This document shows, piece after piece, positions 22,985-34,300 of a stretch of 64,000 nucleotides of DNA. The stretch is from Hordeum vulgare subsp. vulgare (lineage: Eukaryota; Streptophyta; Magnoliopsida; Poales; Poaceae). The first letter of the stretch is position 1. Every line of letters begins with the position of its first letter. Under the pieces are notes generated by a model, which saw nothing but the letters and a program-made list of their open reading frames with translations, had not been told where the DNA came from and searched no databases. Location: contig NC_058524.1 of NCBI RefSeq assembly GCF_904849725.1, positions 488,195,763 to 488,259,762 of the forward strand, given 5' to 3'. The position numbers and the translations under genes are program-made.

Positions 22985-24006
22985 CTACTCCCAAGGATGG
23001 TCCTGGCAAAACCCAAAATCATAATGGGGGTTATACGGGAGCGCTGCAGTCACTGCCTGAATAGCTACCTCACGGAGACGAGCAGCCTTTGACTCCTTCT
23101 CATACTCCTTTGCCTCTCCTCTGGTTATGTAATATCTCCGTTTTACCTGAAAGTCAAAGAAGGCACGAGCGGGAAGGGTAATATGGAAATCACGCTGTCG
23201 ATTAAATATCAAACGGTATAGGTGGGATTCGTCATCCCTCTCAAGGAACTGGTAGCGTGTCAAAGCAACGCGGTCAAGGAAAGCTGTATGGAGCGGGGGA
23301 TCTCCTTTGCGGATGGGTACTCCAAAAAAATTGCTATGCGAGTGGCATAGATCCCACCAAAGAAATCCCCTTCAATAGCATTCTTATTTAGCCTCCTTGC
23401 TATAATAGCTCCCATGTTGAAGCTTTTGTCTCCCGTCACTGCGCTCTTAAGGATACTAAGGTCGGGTGCGCAGAGGTGACAATGCTCAATCTTGCCATTA
23501 ATGCATCTGCCTATGAAGAGGGAAAAGTAATGCAAGGCAGGAAAATGAATACTCCCCATGGTAGCTTGCGTAATATCTCTAGTTTCTCCAACAGTAATAC
23601 CAGAGCAAAAATCTCTAACCGAAGATTTAGGAGGATCATTGAGGCTACCCCAAATAGGTATTTTGCAAATTATATTGAAATCTTCTAAATCCATGGTATA
23701 TGATTTATCATAGAGATCAAACAGTACCGATGTCTCACGGCCAGCTGAAAATTTGAATCTCCGAACAAAAGAGGCAGTGAGAGCAACATACTGTTCACAT
23801 TTATCGAAGATGAGTTCCTCGAGTCCGACGTTGTGAACAAGTGCATCAAACTCATCTTTGAAACCTGCCTCAATCATAAATTCATCAAAAGGCCATTCAC
23901 ATGGTTGTACTTGCGCGTCCCTTGGTTGGTAAGGATCAGGCTCCCGAATGGCAATACGGGGACCTCTCTTGCTTGAGGAACCACCATGAAAGTTTCTCCT
24001 GAACAT
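22985..24006 (-). pseudogene. Extra ORF of W1: plant transposon protein of the Athila type (Transposase_32-like), frameshifted
   Basis: From ATG at 24006 the frame runs 248 residues to 23260, then continues in another frame (263 nt part 22985-23263) to DHPWE and a stop, so one frameshift near 23265-23290 divides it. Visible motifs: FVRRFKF, VLFDLYDKSYTMDLEDFN, TMGSIHFPALHYFSLFIGRC, FFGGIYATRIA, and a C-terminal YYITRGEAKEYE. I recognise it as the protein called putative plant transposon protein that Triticeae Gypsy elements carry in sense orientation. Its role is unknown. It has no transmembrane segment or signal peptide that I can see, so calling it env-like is not supported. Position after protease where RT would be is unusual. 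Confidence 0.75.
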
Positions 24007-24785
24007 CTTCCTTTTCTGAAGTTTTCAGTGATTCTAAGGAAAAGTGAACAAGGCTCAACAAAACTCGTAGAAACTACTCCCACAAGTGCCTAGAGGCCAT
24101 ATTACGCATCAAAACAACTTGGGACCAGCTAGAATCAGCATGCAAAGCTCAAGAACATGATCACCAAGGCACCAAAAATACGCGGAGTATAAGGCACTAG
24201 AGCAAAAACTAATTGGACCAATGGAGGAGTCACTTACTAAGGAGTAATTTCCCCAAAACAGTTCGTAGAATGGTGCTTTGAGCAAAGAGATCGAAAATCC
24301 CAGCAAGAGGAGCAAGAACACGGGTTTGAGCTGCGAAACGATTTTTTCTGGAGGTAGGAGAACCAGATGAGAGCAAGAATGAGTGAAGGGGGTGCCTGTG
24401 GGCCCCACAAACCTCGGTGGTGAGGCCAGGGGGTGCCCGCGCCCCTAGGGCTTGTGGCCCACTGGTGTGGCACCCAGACAAGCTCTTTGTCTCAGAATTT
24501 TTCAAAAAATCCAGAAAAAATCATACTTGATTTTCAGGACGTTTGGATAACTTTTATTTTCGGGGTACTTTTCTACGGACGCTAAAACAGAAAACAGGGA
24601 AAACTAAACTAAATCTATCATTTTTCTTCTAAGCAACCGAAGGTGAAAGCTTGGAACAGAGGTTTGTGACTCCTCGATTCATCCATCTCATGGTCATCGA
24701 AAGAAATCCGCCAGTGAGGTTGATCAAGCCTCTTTGACAAACCTTTTCGAATTGCAAAAGAGAACGGAGAATTTTCGAATAGTCA
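24007..24785 (-). other. Noncoding spacer of W1 with an LTR-like segment upstream of the extra ORF
   Basis: The stretch about 24380-24610 resembles part of the W1 LTR (20715-20935): both have a GTGGGCCCCACAA box, a GGGCTTGTGGCCCACTGG box, a CCAGAAAAAAT run and TTTTCAGGAC followed by AACTTTTATTT, in the same order. In the minus orientation this lies before the extra ORF and could act as a promoter. No coding sequence is evident. Confidence 0.55.
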
Positions 24786-26239
24786 CTAGGTCACCTCAAT
24801 GGGGATGTGTATCTCCCCAACAAGCAAATCATACTTCATCTTGACACGAGGAGTAGGGCATTCAAAGCTCCCAATAAGAATCGATGAAGTTTTTTCGATA
24901 GCATAGATGCAATGTACTCGATATTGTTTCTTCGGAAAGTGCACTGTATGCTCATTACCATTGACATGGAAAGTGACATTGCCTTTGTTGCAATCTATAA
25001 CAGCCCCTCAGTGTTTAAAAAGGGTCTCCCAAGGATGACCGCCATGGCATCGTCCTCTGGAATATCCAAGATAACAAAGTATGTTAAGATAGTGACGTTA
25101 GCAACCACAACAGGCACATCCTCGCAAATGCCGATAGGGAAAGCAGTTGATTTGTCGGCCATTTGCAGAGAGATCTCAGTGGGTGTCAACTTATCCAGTT
25201 CAAGTCTACGATAAAGAGAGAGGCATAACACTAACACCGGCTCCAAGGTCGCATAAAGCAGTTCTAACGTAGTTACCTTTAATGGAGCAAGGTATAGTGG
25301 GCACACCGGGATCACCTAGTTTCTTAGGAGTTCCACCCTTGAAGGTATAATTAGCAAGCATGGTGGAAATGTCAACCTCAGGTATCCTCCTCTTATTAGT
25401 CACAATATTTTTGATGTACTTAGCATACGCACACATTTTGAGCATATCTGTCAAACGCATTTGCAGAAAGACATGTCTGATCATTTCAACGAATCGCTCA
25501 AAATCCTCATCATCCTTTTTCTTGGATGGTTTGGGAGGAAAGGGTATGGGTTTCTGAACCCATGGTTCCCTTTCTTTACCATGCTTCCGAGCAACAAGTC
25601 TTTCTTATCGTATCTTCTATTCTTAGGCTGTGGGTTATTAAGATAAACAGGTTCAATCTCCACATCCTTATCGTTGCTAGGTTGAGCATCTTCATGAACA
25701 TCACTATTGATATTATCATTAGGCTCATGTTCATCACCAGATTATGTTTCGGCATTAGAAACAGAGGCTTCGTTTGGACTCTCAGGTGTAGCAGCAACAG
25801 GGTTGCTAGCATGCAGGTTCCTATCATCTTTCTTATTCTTTCTAGGATGACTAGGTTCATCAGTGCAAACTCCGTGAGAATTTTGTTCAATTCTCTTCTG
25901 ATGGCCCTTAGGATACAGAGGTTCCTGGGTCATTCTACCGCCTCTAGTAACGACTCTGACAGAATTGTCATTCCACTCATTGAGCAAGTCATTTTGAGCT
26001 TTAAGTACTTGTTCTACCTGAGTAGTAACCATAGAGGCATGTTTACTCAGAAGTTTTAGATCATTGACATTTCTGTCCACACAAGCACTTAAATGACTAA
26101 GCATACGAACATTCTGTTCCAATTGTCTGCTAACATAATCATTGAAACTCTGTTGTTTGGCAACGAAGTTATCAAATTCATCCATGCATAAGCTAGCAGG
26201 TTTATCAAAAGGAATATCACTCTCATCAAACCTACACAC
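24786..26239 (-). pseudogene. Gag C-terminal region and aspartic protease of W1 (broken)
   Basis: 25742-26239 encodes a hydrophilic, probably coiled-coil gag region (SRQLEQNVRMLSHLSACVD). After a stop, a linker leads to the retropepsin domain at 25484-24995, with active-site DLGAGVSVMP (usual DLGASVSVMP) and the flap-distal ILGRPFLNT. A remnant (GAVIDCNKGNVTF) continues to a stop at 24786. Protease cleaves gag during particle maturation. Several frame changes and stops (e.g. after 25742 and at 24995) break the reading. RT should follow but is absent. Confidence 0.75.
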
Positions 26240-26267
26240 AGAATTTACTTCTACTACCTGTATCGGG

Positions 26268-27332
26268 TTATCGAGAGCATGGATATTTTCGATAGGTGGT
26301 AGATTTTGACATCTTCAGATTTAATGCCTTTCTCTCACATAGATTTCTTGGCTTCTTGCATATTTGTGGGAGACTCCCTTCTTCAGCTTGAGCAAAGTTG
26401 TATACTTCCTGCAAGGCAGCTTGCTTCTTATGGGCAGGGAAATATTTTTCAGAGAAGTAGTAGAACATATCCTAGGGGCTACGCACACAACCAGGAGCAA
26501 GAGAAGTGAACCAGGTCTTAGCATCATCCTTTAGCGAGAAAGGAAACAGCTTGAGGATATAGTAATGGCGGACCTTTTCCTCACTAGTGAATAGGGTGGC
26601 TATATCGTGCAGTTTGGTAAGATGGGCTACAACCGTTTCAGACTCATAATCGTGAAAAGGATCAGATTCGACCAGAGTGATTAACTCAGGATCAACAGAG
26701 AATTCATAATCCTTATCGGTCACAAAGATAGGCGAAGTAGCAAACTTCGGGTCGTATTTCATCCTAGCATTCAGAGATTTTTCTTTCCACTTGCGCAATA
26801 GTTTCTCAACATCATAGCTGTCCTTACACACAAGAAAGTCCGGAGCTATCTCTCCCTCCATAACATAGCGTGTATCAGGCATAACAGGCAATTTAGGCAT
26901 AGTAGCAGGTTCTACTTCAATAGTATCAGCAGTTTCAGAAGTATCATCACGTCTAGCAGCAACTCTAGCAATTTGTGCATCAAGGAATGCACCTAGTGGT
27001 AAAGCAGTATCAGGCATAGCAGGCATAGTATCAAGCATAGCATCATCAGGCATAGAATCAAGCATAGCATCATCAGGCATAGTATCAAGCATAGCATCAT
27101 CAGGCATAGTATCAAGCATAGCATCATCAGGCATAGTATCAAGCATAGCATCATGGGCAGCAGAAGTAGCATCATCAAGCACAGGCGACATATCAAGATT
27201 TCTAGCAGGAGGTGATGTCGCAAACTTACTCAAAACTGAAGGTGAATCAAATGCAGAGCTAGATGGCAGTTTCTTACCTCTCCTCGTAGTGGAAGGCAAG
27301 ATTTTAGTTCTTGGATCTTTAGGATTCCTCAT
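26268..27332 (-). pseudogene. gag of W1 with a nine-residue tandem repeat
   Basis: Starts at ATG 27332, 80 bases past the LTR. Residues about 60-105 hold about five copies of DDAMLDTMP, a 27-bp DNA repeat at about 27030-27160. The retrotransposon gag core follows (LKLFPFSLKDDAKTWF). An in-frame stop at 26472-26474 separates the core from FYYFSEKYFPAHKK, and the frame ends at 26268 after what looks like an internal deletion (after EEGSLPQ). The rest of gag continues in another frame from 26239. Confidence 0.8.
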
Positions 27333-27387
27333 AGTGATTAGCAGACGTCAATCCCAAGTGACTCAAAGAATATAGCTGTGCTTCCCC

Positions 27388-27400
27388 GGCAACGGCGCCA
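27388..27400 (-). promoter_or_regulatory. Primer-binding site of W1
   Basis: Minus strand TGGCGCCGTTGCC, 11 bases inside the 5' LTR. This type is usually assigned to tRNA-Asp in Athila-lineage elements. Confidence 0.85.
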
Positions 27401-27411
27401 GAAAAAGGTCT

Positions 27412-29000
27412 TGATAACCCACAAGTGTAGGGGCTCGCAACAGTTTTCGAGGGTAGAGTATTTGACCCAAATTTGTTGATTCGCTCACAAGGGGAAACGA
27501 AAGAATATTCTCGAGTATTAGCAGCTGAGTTTATCAGATTCAACCACACCTGAAAGATTAGTGTCTGCAAGCAAAGTATTAGTAGCAAAGTAGTATGATA
27601 GCAACGGTGTCAGAAACAGAACTGTTGACGTCAGACTATTCCTAAATGTTGTATCAATGGCGCCAGTAAGTTGCACGTGGACGGGGAACTATTCTTCCCC
27701 GACAACGGAGACGAAAAAGGATCTTGCAATAAGTAACAGCGAAGTAGCAAGGAACAGCAGTAGCGTCAGAGTAACAACAGTAGCAACAGAGTAACAGCAG
27801 CAGCAGCAAAGTGGCCCAATCCCTTCTATAGCAAGGAACAAGCTTGGACAAAATAACGTAGCAAGGACCAGTAGTAAAAGACTCGTAGGTAGTGGATCGG
27901 TGATGGAAGAGTATGCCGGATGTGACTCATCATGTAACAGCTATAACACGGAGAGATATGTAACTAGCTCCCGCTCGTCAATCTAATGTAGGCATGTATT
28001 CCGTATGTAGTCATACATGCTTAGGGAAAAGAACTTGCATGACATCTATTGTCCATCCCTCCCATGGCAGCGGGGTCCTAATGGAAACTACGGGATATTA
28101 AGGTTCTCCTTTTAATAAAGAACCCGACCAACGCATTAACACGTGGTGAATGCATGAACTCCTCATACTATGGTCATCTCCGGGAGTGGTCCCGGCTATT
28201 GTCACTCCGGGGTTGCCGGGTCATAACACATAGTAGGTAACTACAGCTTGCAAGATAGGATCTAAAACACACATATATTGGCGACAACATAATAGGTTCA
28301 GATCTGAAATCAGGGCACTCGGGCCCTAGTGACAAGCATTAAGCATAGCCAAGTAGTAGCAACATCAATCTAGAACATAGTGGATACTAGGGATCAATCC
28401 CCGTCGAAACTAACTCGATTACATGATAGACCTCATCCAACTCATCACCGTCCAACAAGCCTACGATGATATTACTCACGAACGGTGAAGAGCATCATGG
28501 AATTGTCGATGGAGGAAGGTTGACGATGCCGATGGCGACGATTTCCCCTCTCCGGAGCCCCGAACGGACTCCAGATCTGCCCTCGAGATGAAGAACGGGA
28601 GGTGGCAGTGCCTCCGTATCGTAAAACGCGATGAAACCTTCTCTTCGATTTTTTCCGGGCGAGACGGAAGATATAGAACTGAGTTTGGGGGCGGTGGTGC
28701 CACGTGGGCCCCACATGCACTCACGGCGCGGCCTAGGGGGTGGCCGCGGCTTGTGGGCTTGTGGCCCACTGGCACGCCCCCTCAGGTGGATCTTTGCGCA
28801 GGTATTTTTCTTTTATTCTAGAAAAATTCTTCGTAAATTTCAGGACATTTCGAGAACTTTTATTTCTGCACAAAAACAACACCATGGCAATTCTGGTGAA
28901 AACAACGTTAGTTCGGGTTAGTTCCATTCAAATCATGCAAGTTAGAGTCCAAAACAAGGGCAAAAGAGTTCAGAAAAGTAGATACGTTGGAGATGTATCA
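27412..29000 (-). repeat. 5' LTR of W1
   Basis: 1589 bp, minus-strand TGATACATCTCCAACG at 29000 to TTATCA at 27412. Aligns end to end with 19436-21030 with scattered substitutions and small indels. Confidence 0.9.
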
Positions 29001-29190
29001 CCCTCTCACTCGGGGGCTTAGTCGCGAACCAGATTCGCCAAAGTTAGAAAACTTTTCCGAGTGAAGAGCTACCCTCTCACTCAGGGGCTTAGTCGCGAAC
29101 CAAATTCGCCTATGTTAAAAAACTTCTTCGAGTGGAGAGCTACCCTCACACTCGGAGACTTATCTGCGAACCAGATTCGGCTAAGTGACG
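29001..29190 (+). repeat. 71-bp tandem array of G1, part 3 (end)
   Basis: Begins with the W1 TSD CCCTC and completes the broken unit; two more units start at 29052 and 29123, with increasing divergence. The array ends near 29190. Confidence 0.88.
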
Positions 29191-29494
29191 AAACCCCGCC
29201 CAACTGCGAATGAGACTTCCGTTGGCCCCAACCCAACTGCGAATCAAGCTTCTCTTAGGTGGGAAGACTTTGCGTATGCCCAGAGTATCCCCAAAAATAA
29301 AAGTTCATTCGACAAAGATAAACTCAAATTCTGTCGAAACAAGCACATCAATGATACCCGACGCAGATCAAGGTTATCCGCACAGGACAAAAGCACTTGG
29401 GTTATTACCCGAACGAAGTTTAAAGTGTTTGCAGAATCACTCGGCATACTGAGGATTTTTTTTTCTCACGAGTGTTCGACTTCCTCACGGCTCA
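29191..29494 (+). other. G1 spacer between tandem array and antisense gene
   Basis: No gene is supported on the plus strand. CCCAACTGCGAAT occurs at about 29200 and again at about 29230. On the minus strand the last codons and stop of the antisense gene lie at 29485-29494, separated from the rest by the CACTA insertion. Confidence 0.6.
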
Positions 29495-29830
29495 CACTAC
29501 TGGAAAAACCTAATTTGCCGACAGCTTTTGGCTTTGCCATCAGCATTTTCACGGGGCTGACGGCATAGAGGCTTTACCCTCAGCCGAAAATAGTGCTGAC
29601 GGCATAGGCGCGGCTGACGGCATAGAAACTCTATGCCGTCCACTCTACCTTTGCCGTCAGCCAGCTGACGGCAAAGGGCGGCTAACGGCATAGGGAGGTT
29701 ATCGGTCCCACGTTCGACCACGGCTTAACGGGAGCCGTCTACGCCAACAGCCAGCTGACGGCAAAGCCTAACGGCTGTCTTTGCCGACAGCCAGCTGACG
29801 GCATAGTCGGGTCGTTATCCCCCCGTGCAG
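29495..29830 (+). repeat. 5' terminal inverted repeat and subterminal repeats of CACTA
   Basis: After the TIR, about ten direct and inverted copies of GCTGACGGCA / TTTGCCGTCAGC lie within 0.3 kb. In En/Spm such motifs bind the TNPA protein. From 29830 to 30190 the sequence is very GC-rich, with repeated GCCCCGC words, probably a CpG-rich promoter/leader. Confidence 0.88.
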
Positions 29831-30227
29831 GCCACGACCTAACCCCTCTTCTCTCTCACCTCTCCCACCCTGCTCTCTCGACCCGTTGCTGTTGTCGACC
29901 CACGCCCGAGGCATCGGCCCCGCCGCCAGCCCCGCACCGCCCTTACTCGCCGGCGCCGCCCCACGCCAGCCCCGCCATCGCCCCGCCCCGAGGCATCGGC
30001 CCCCGTGCCGCCCCGCGCCCGCCCGTACTCGCTGGTGCCACCCTGCGCCGCCCCTACTCGCCTCTGCCCCGTGCCCGCCCCTACCTGGCTTTGCCCCGCG
30101 CCGCCCCTACTCGCCTCTGCCCCGCGCCAGCCCCGCCCTGCCGCCGCCCCGTGCCAGCCCCGCCCGGACTCGCCGGTGAACTCCTCCTCCCCCTTTTTTT
30201 CCTTTTTAGTTTATTTTTTCTATGTTA

Positions 30228-30428
30228 GGGCCTCTTAGATTTACAGGATCGCAAAAACATAGGAATAGGAAAAATGTAGGAAAACTATCGGAATGCATGT
30301 GTAAAACTGAGGATTGAAAAACAGAGGAAATCCTATGGAATTTGCATTCCTGCGTTACAGTAGCAAATCCTATGGAATTTGCATTCCTGCGTTTTTCCTA
30401 TGAAAAATCCTTCAAATCAAAGGAGGCC
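30228..30428. mobile_element. Tourist-like (PIF/Harbinger) MITE nested in CACTA
   Basis: 201 bp with imperfect inverted ends (GGGCCTCTTAGATTTACAGG against AAGGCCTCCTTTGATTTGAA read from the right flank) and a 3-bp duplication TTA at 30225-30227 and 30429-30431, the usual Tourist target. It has no coding capacity. Inside, a 29-bp sequence is duplicated (30328-30356 and 30365-30393). Confidence 0.75.
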
Positions 30429-30429
30429 T

Positions 30430-31010
30430 TAGTTAGATCTGTTAGTAGTGGATTTTTAGTTAAATTTAGTTAGAAATTACTTAGTGGTAGATTTTTAGTT
30501 AGTTTTAGTTAGCAATAGATGTTAGTACATGTAAGTATTAGTTAGCTAGCTGTTAGTATTAGTCAGCTAGCTATTAGTATTAGTTAGCTAGCTGTTAGCA
30601 ACAGAAAGAAAATAATAAGAAGAAAAGAAATAGAAGAAGAGAAGAGTAACAAAACTTGAATAATAAATTATTAATAATAGATGTTAGTATTAGTTAGCTT
30701 AATTACCGCGAGTGCGTATTTGTGTTGATTGAGTGCATTTAAATGTGCAGTAGCTTCTCCGCGAGGGTTTGGTTTTCGACGACCTCCCCTGCATTCGAAA
30801 GTGAGCACATTTGTTAACTCCTCCTCCACCCCCTTTATTTTGCTCTCTTCCGGCCTTCGTGCTGATGACACTATCTAGCTAGGTATTTTTAGTATTAAAA
30901 TGCAAAGTTGTTGCATAACCAATATGCGTCTCCCGTTCGAAAGGGTTCCTGTCATAAATATGCATGCATTTGCATATTTATAACGGTGATTCTTTCGAAT
31001 TGTCCAACAT
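30430..31010. repeat. AT-rich region with GTTAGCTAGCT minisatellite in CACTA leader
   Basis: Imperfect repeats of GTTAGTATTAGTTAGCTAGC cluster at 30530-30600. I see no gene. The rest is leader sequence of the transposase gene. Confidence 0.6.
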
Positions 31011-31023
31011 TATCCATGGACAG

Positions 31024-31236
31024 CCCGGGTATGTGTAGATTGGGTTGTTTCCCACGCTTTGCTCCGGATCCCATGCAGAGTTTCGACAGCTCCTCCTTGT
31101 TGTTCTCCGGGTACACATCCTCTCTGTTAGTTGTCGATACGTGTATCAGGAGAACAGCGGGGAGGTGCTGCCGAAATTTTGCATTGGGTCGGGAGCAGAG
31201 CATGGGGAAATGACCCAATCTACACATACTCGGGTG
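31024..31236. repeat. Long imperfect hairpin upstream of the CACTA transposase
   Basis: About 95 bases from 31024 (CCCGGGTATGTGTAGATTGGG) pair with the reverse complement ending at 31236 (ACCCGAGTATGTGTAGATTG when read backwards), with mismatches and small bulges and a centre around 31120-31140. It lies 160 bases before the transposase ATG. Confidence 0.75.
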
Positions 31237-31397
31237 GGATTAGGACCCATCTTTACCTAGTAGCTGGTAGGTGTGCATGCCGTGCATCCCAATGTATTAA
31301 CCATGATTAAAAAATGGCCATAATTAATTTAACATACTTGATGAACTGATAATTTATATTGTTTTATATGTGGATACTATGTAGCTATCTTGCCAGA

Positions 31398-34300
31398 ATG
31401 ACTCATCGTGAATGGATGTACACCGGTCACCATAGTCAGGGAGATATGACCGATGAATGGTTGAGCAAAACATATGAATTCGTGGAAACGGCATTTTCTA
31501 AAGGCCAGCCAAAAACATGGTGCCCCTGCACTAAGTGCAAGAATTATTCGCGACAGACAAAGGATGTAATGGGTAAACACCTGCAGATGCGTGGTTTTAC
31601 TCCCGGCTATACCTTGTGAACATTTCATGGTGAGTCGGCCCAACGTAACAGAGACGAGGTGTTGCGTCGGCGCACCGATGATTATAGTACAGGGATTGAA
31701 GACATGGTGAATGACTTTGATGATGCTCGGAACAAGGACGAAGAGATGGAGGAATCCGCCAAAGCCTTCTATGCCATGTTGGAGTCTTCAAAACGTCCTC
31801 TTCACGAGCACACTAAGATTTCTCAGCTAGATTCCATCGCACAAGTAATGGCTCTGAAAGCCCAATTCAACATTGGAAGAGACCTGTTTGACTCAGTGAT
31901 GGCCCTATTTGGGCACTTTCTACCAGAAGGTCATATTATGCCTTCAAACCTATATGAGTCAGACAAAATCCTTAGTGCACTCAAGATGTCGTATGAGCAG
32001 ATACATGCTTGTGAGAAGGGATGTGCCTTATTTAGGAAAGAGTATGCGGACGAAACATATTGTCCATTTTGCAAGTCCTCCAGATATGTTGATGTAGAAA
32101 ATGGTGAAGGTTAGAAGAAGCAGAGGAAAATCCCCGTGAGTGTCCTACGGTATCTGCCGGTCCTACCAAGACTTCAACGACTTTACATGCTCGAAGAAAC
32201 AGCAAAACAGATGACATGGCACAAACATGGAATTAGGAAAGAATTAGATGAACACGGAGTTCTGATGTTGGTACACCCTTCAGATGGTGACGCATGGAAG
32301 GAATTCGATAGTATACATAAGGAAAAAGCTAAAGAACCAAGGAATTGTCGAATCGCCATCAGCCTCGATGGGTTCAATCCTTTTGGTATGACGGCTACCC
32401 AATATAGTTGCTGGCCCGTATTTGTCATTCCCCTCAATCTTCCACCATCATCCATTATGCAAAGAAAGCACATATTTCTAACGTTTATAGTTCCAGGGCC
32501 AAACTACCCGGGGAAGAATATGAGTGTGTACATGCAACCGCTGATGGATGACTTGAAAGAAGCTTGGGTGAATGGGGTCAACACATACGATGCAGCTAAG
32601 AAAGAGAACTTTCAAATGTATGTTTGGTACCAATACTCGTTGCATGATCTGCCGGCATTTGCGCTTTTCATTGCCTGGTGTGTGCATGGAAGGTTCCCAT
32701 GCCCACAATGCAAGGCAGCTCTTAAGTTTCATTGGTTGCCGGCGGGTGGGAAGTATTCCTGCTTTGACTTGCATAGACAGTTCTTGCCTATGGACCATCC
32801 ATTCAGAAAAGACAAGAAGAATTTCATGAAAGGTAAAGTTGTCAAACACTCAGCACCACCTGCGTTGACGGGGGCACAAATTAATGAACAGTTAAAATCT
32901 ATGGAGCCTCATCCAAACCGTCCAGGGTATTTCTTGGGTTATAATGAGGAACGGGCCTGGACCCACAGGCCATGCATCTGGGATCTCCCCTACTTCGAAG
33001 ACCTCTTACTTCCACACAACATTGACATGATGCACACTGAAAAGAATATCGCCGAGGCCCTTCTTGGCACATTTTCGGCACTGATAAGGGCAAAGATAAT
33101 ACAAAGGCTAGAGTTGACCAGGAAACTCTATGTGATAGGCCATCACTAAACATGCGAGAACCAAAAGGAAGAAAAAATTCGTCCAAACAACCTGCCTGGT
33201 ACAATCTTGAGAAGGGAGCAATAAGGGAAATCCTCTTGTGGGTAAAAAAAAGTTGTTGTTCCCCGATGGGTATGCTGCGAATCTAGCGAGGGGAGCGACC
33301 ATTGAAAAAATGAAAAATTTTGGGCTCAAGAGTCATGATTGGCACATATGGCTTGAGCGGATAATGCCGGTGATGTTGTGCGGCTATATCCCCGAGGCTG
33401 AATGGCTAGTATTGGCCGAGTTGAGCTATTTCTTCCGTGTTCTTTGTGCTAAAGAGTTGTCGCGTGCCTTGATAGATGACATGGAAGAGTTGGCGCCTGA
33501 GTTGCTTTGCAAGTTAGAGAAGATTTTTCCACCGGGCTTCTTTAATCCAATGCAACACATCATTTTGCATCTCCCAACCGAGGCAAGATTGGGTGGCCCT
33601 ATGCAAAATCGTTGGTGCTACGCAACTGAAAGATTGCAGAAGACACTTCGAGGAAAATGTAAAAATAAACGTAGAATTGAAGCATCGATGGCCGAGGCGT
33701 TCATTACCGAGGAGGTGGCAAACTTCGTAACAGCACACTATGATGCCACTATGCACAACTTGCATAATCCAAAGCCTCAGTACAATCTGGGCGACCCCAA
33801 ACGACGTGAATCCAATCTCAGCCTCTTCAAAGGGAAGCTCGCACCTTCTGGTGTGGGAAAACCAAAGTTGCTATGTGTCGAGGAGTGGCGCACACTAACG
33901 ATGTATATATTGAACAACTTAACAGAAGTTCGGCCATACATCGAGTAAGTGCTCTGTACATTGTTTTGCAACTTTTAACAAGTTTTGTGTCTAACAACTA
34001 TTATTAATTGATACAGTCGATACGTCGAACAATTCTCGAATGGTGTTGCAATCGAAAAAGAATCCATTCTCGAGTATGAACTTCTTGAAAAGACAGGAGG
34101 CGGCTATCCCGGTTTCATCTCTTGGTTCAAAAAACGGTACCTCCCTTATATATAATAAGTGATTTCCTTTGTTGCTATTACTCATGAGTAACACACCAAA
34201 TTCTATCTTTTCTTAACTTCTAGGCTAATTCAGATGAGCAAGTCGACGATGAATTGAGACAAATAGCTAATGGTTTTGACTTTAAGATCCGTACATTTCA

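Larger units (their letters stand above)
19436..29000 (-). mobile_element. W1: Athila-lineage Gypsy element without reverse transcriptase or integrase (WHAM/Sabrina-like)
   Basis: Complete 9565-bp insertion with LTRs 19436-21030 and 27412-29000 and TSD CCCTC (19431-19435 and 29001-29005). Minus-strand order: 5' LTR, primer-binding site, gag, protease, an LTR-like segment, an extra ORF, long noncoding 3' region, polypurine tract, 3' LTR. No reverse transcriptase, RNase H or integrase sequence is seen between protease (ends 24786) and the extra ORF (starts 24006), so it must have moved using proteins from a partner. The two LTRs differ by a few percent by eye, so the insertion is not very recent. 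Confidence 0.88.

Noticed and set aside
22985..24006. Retroviral envelope-like gene
   Set aside because: No signal peptide, transmembrane segment or cleavage motif is visible; it matches a plant transposon protein type.
29886..30179. Proline/arginine-rich open frames
   Set aside because: Low-complexity GC-rich leader of the CACTA element; several frames are open for compositional reasons.
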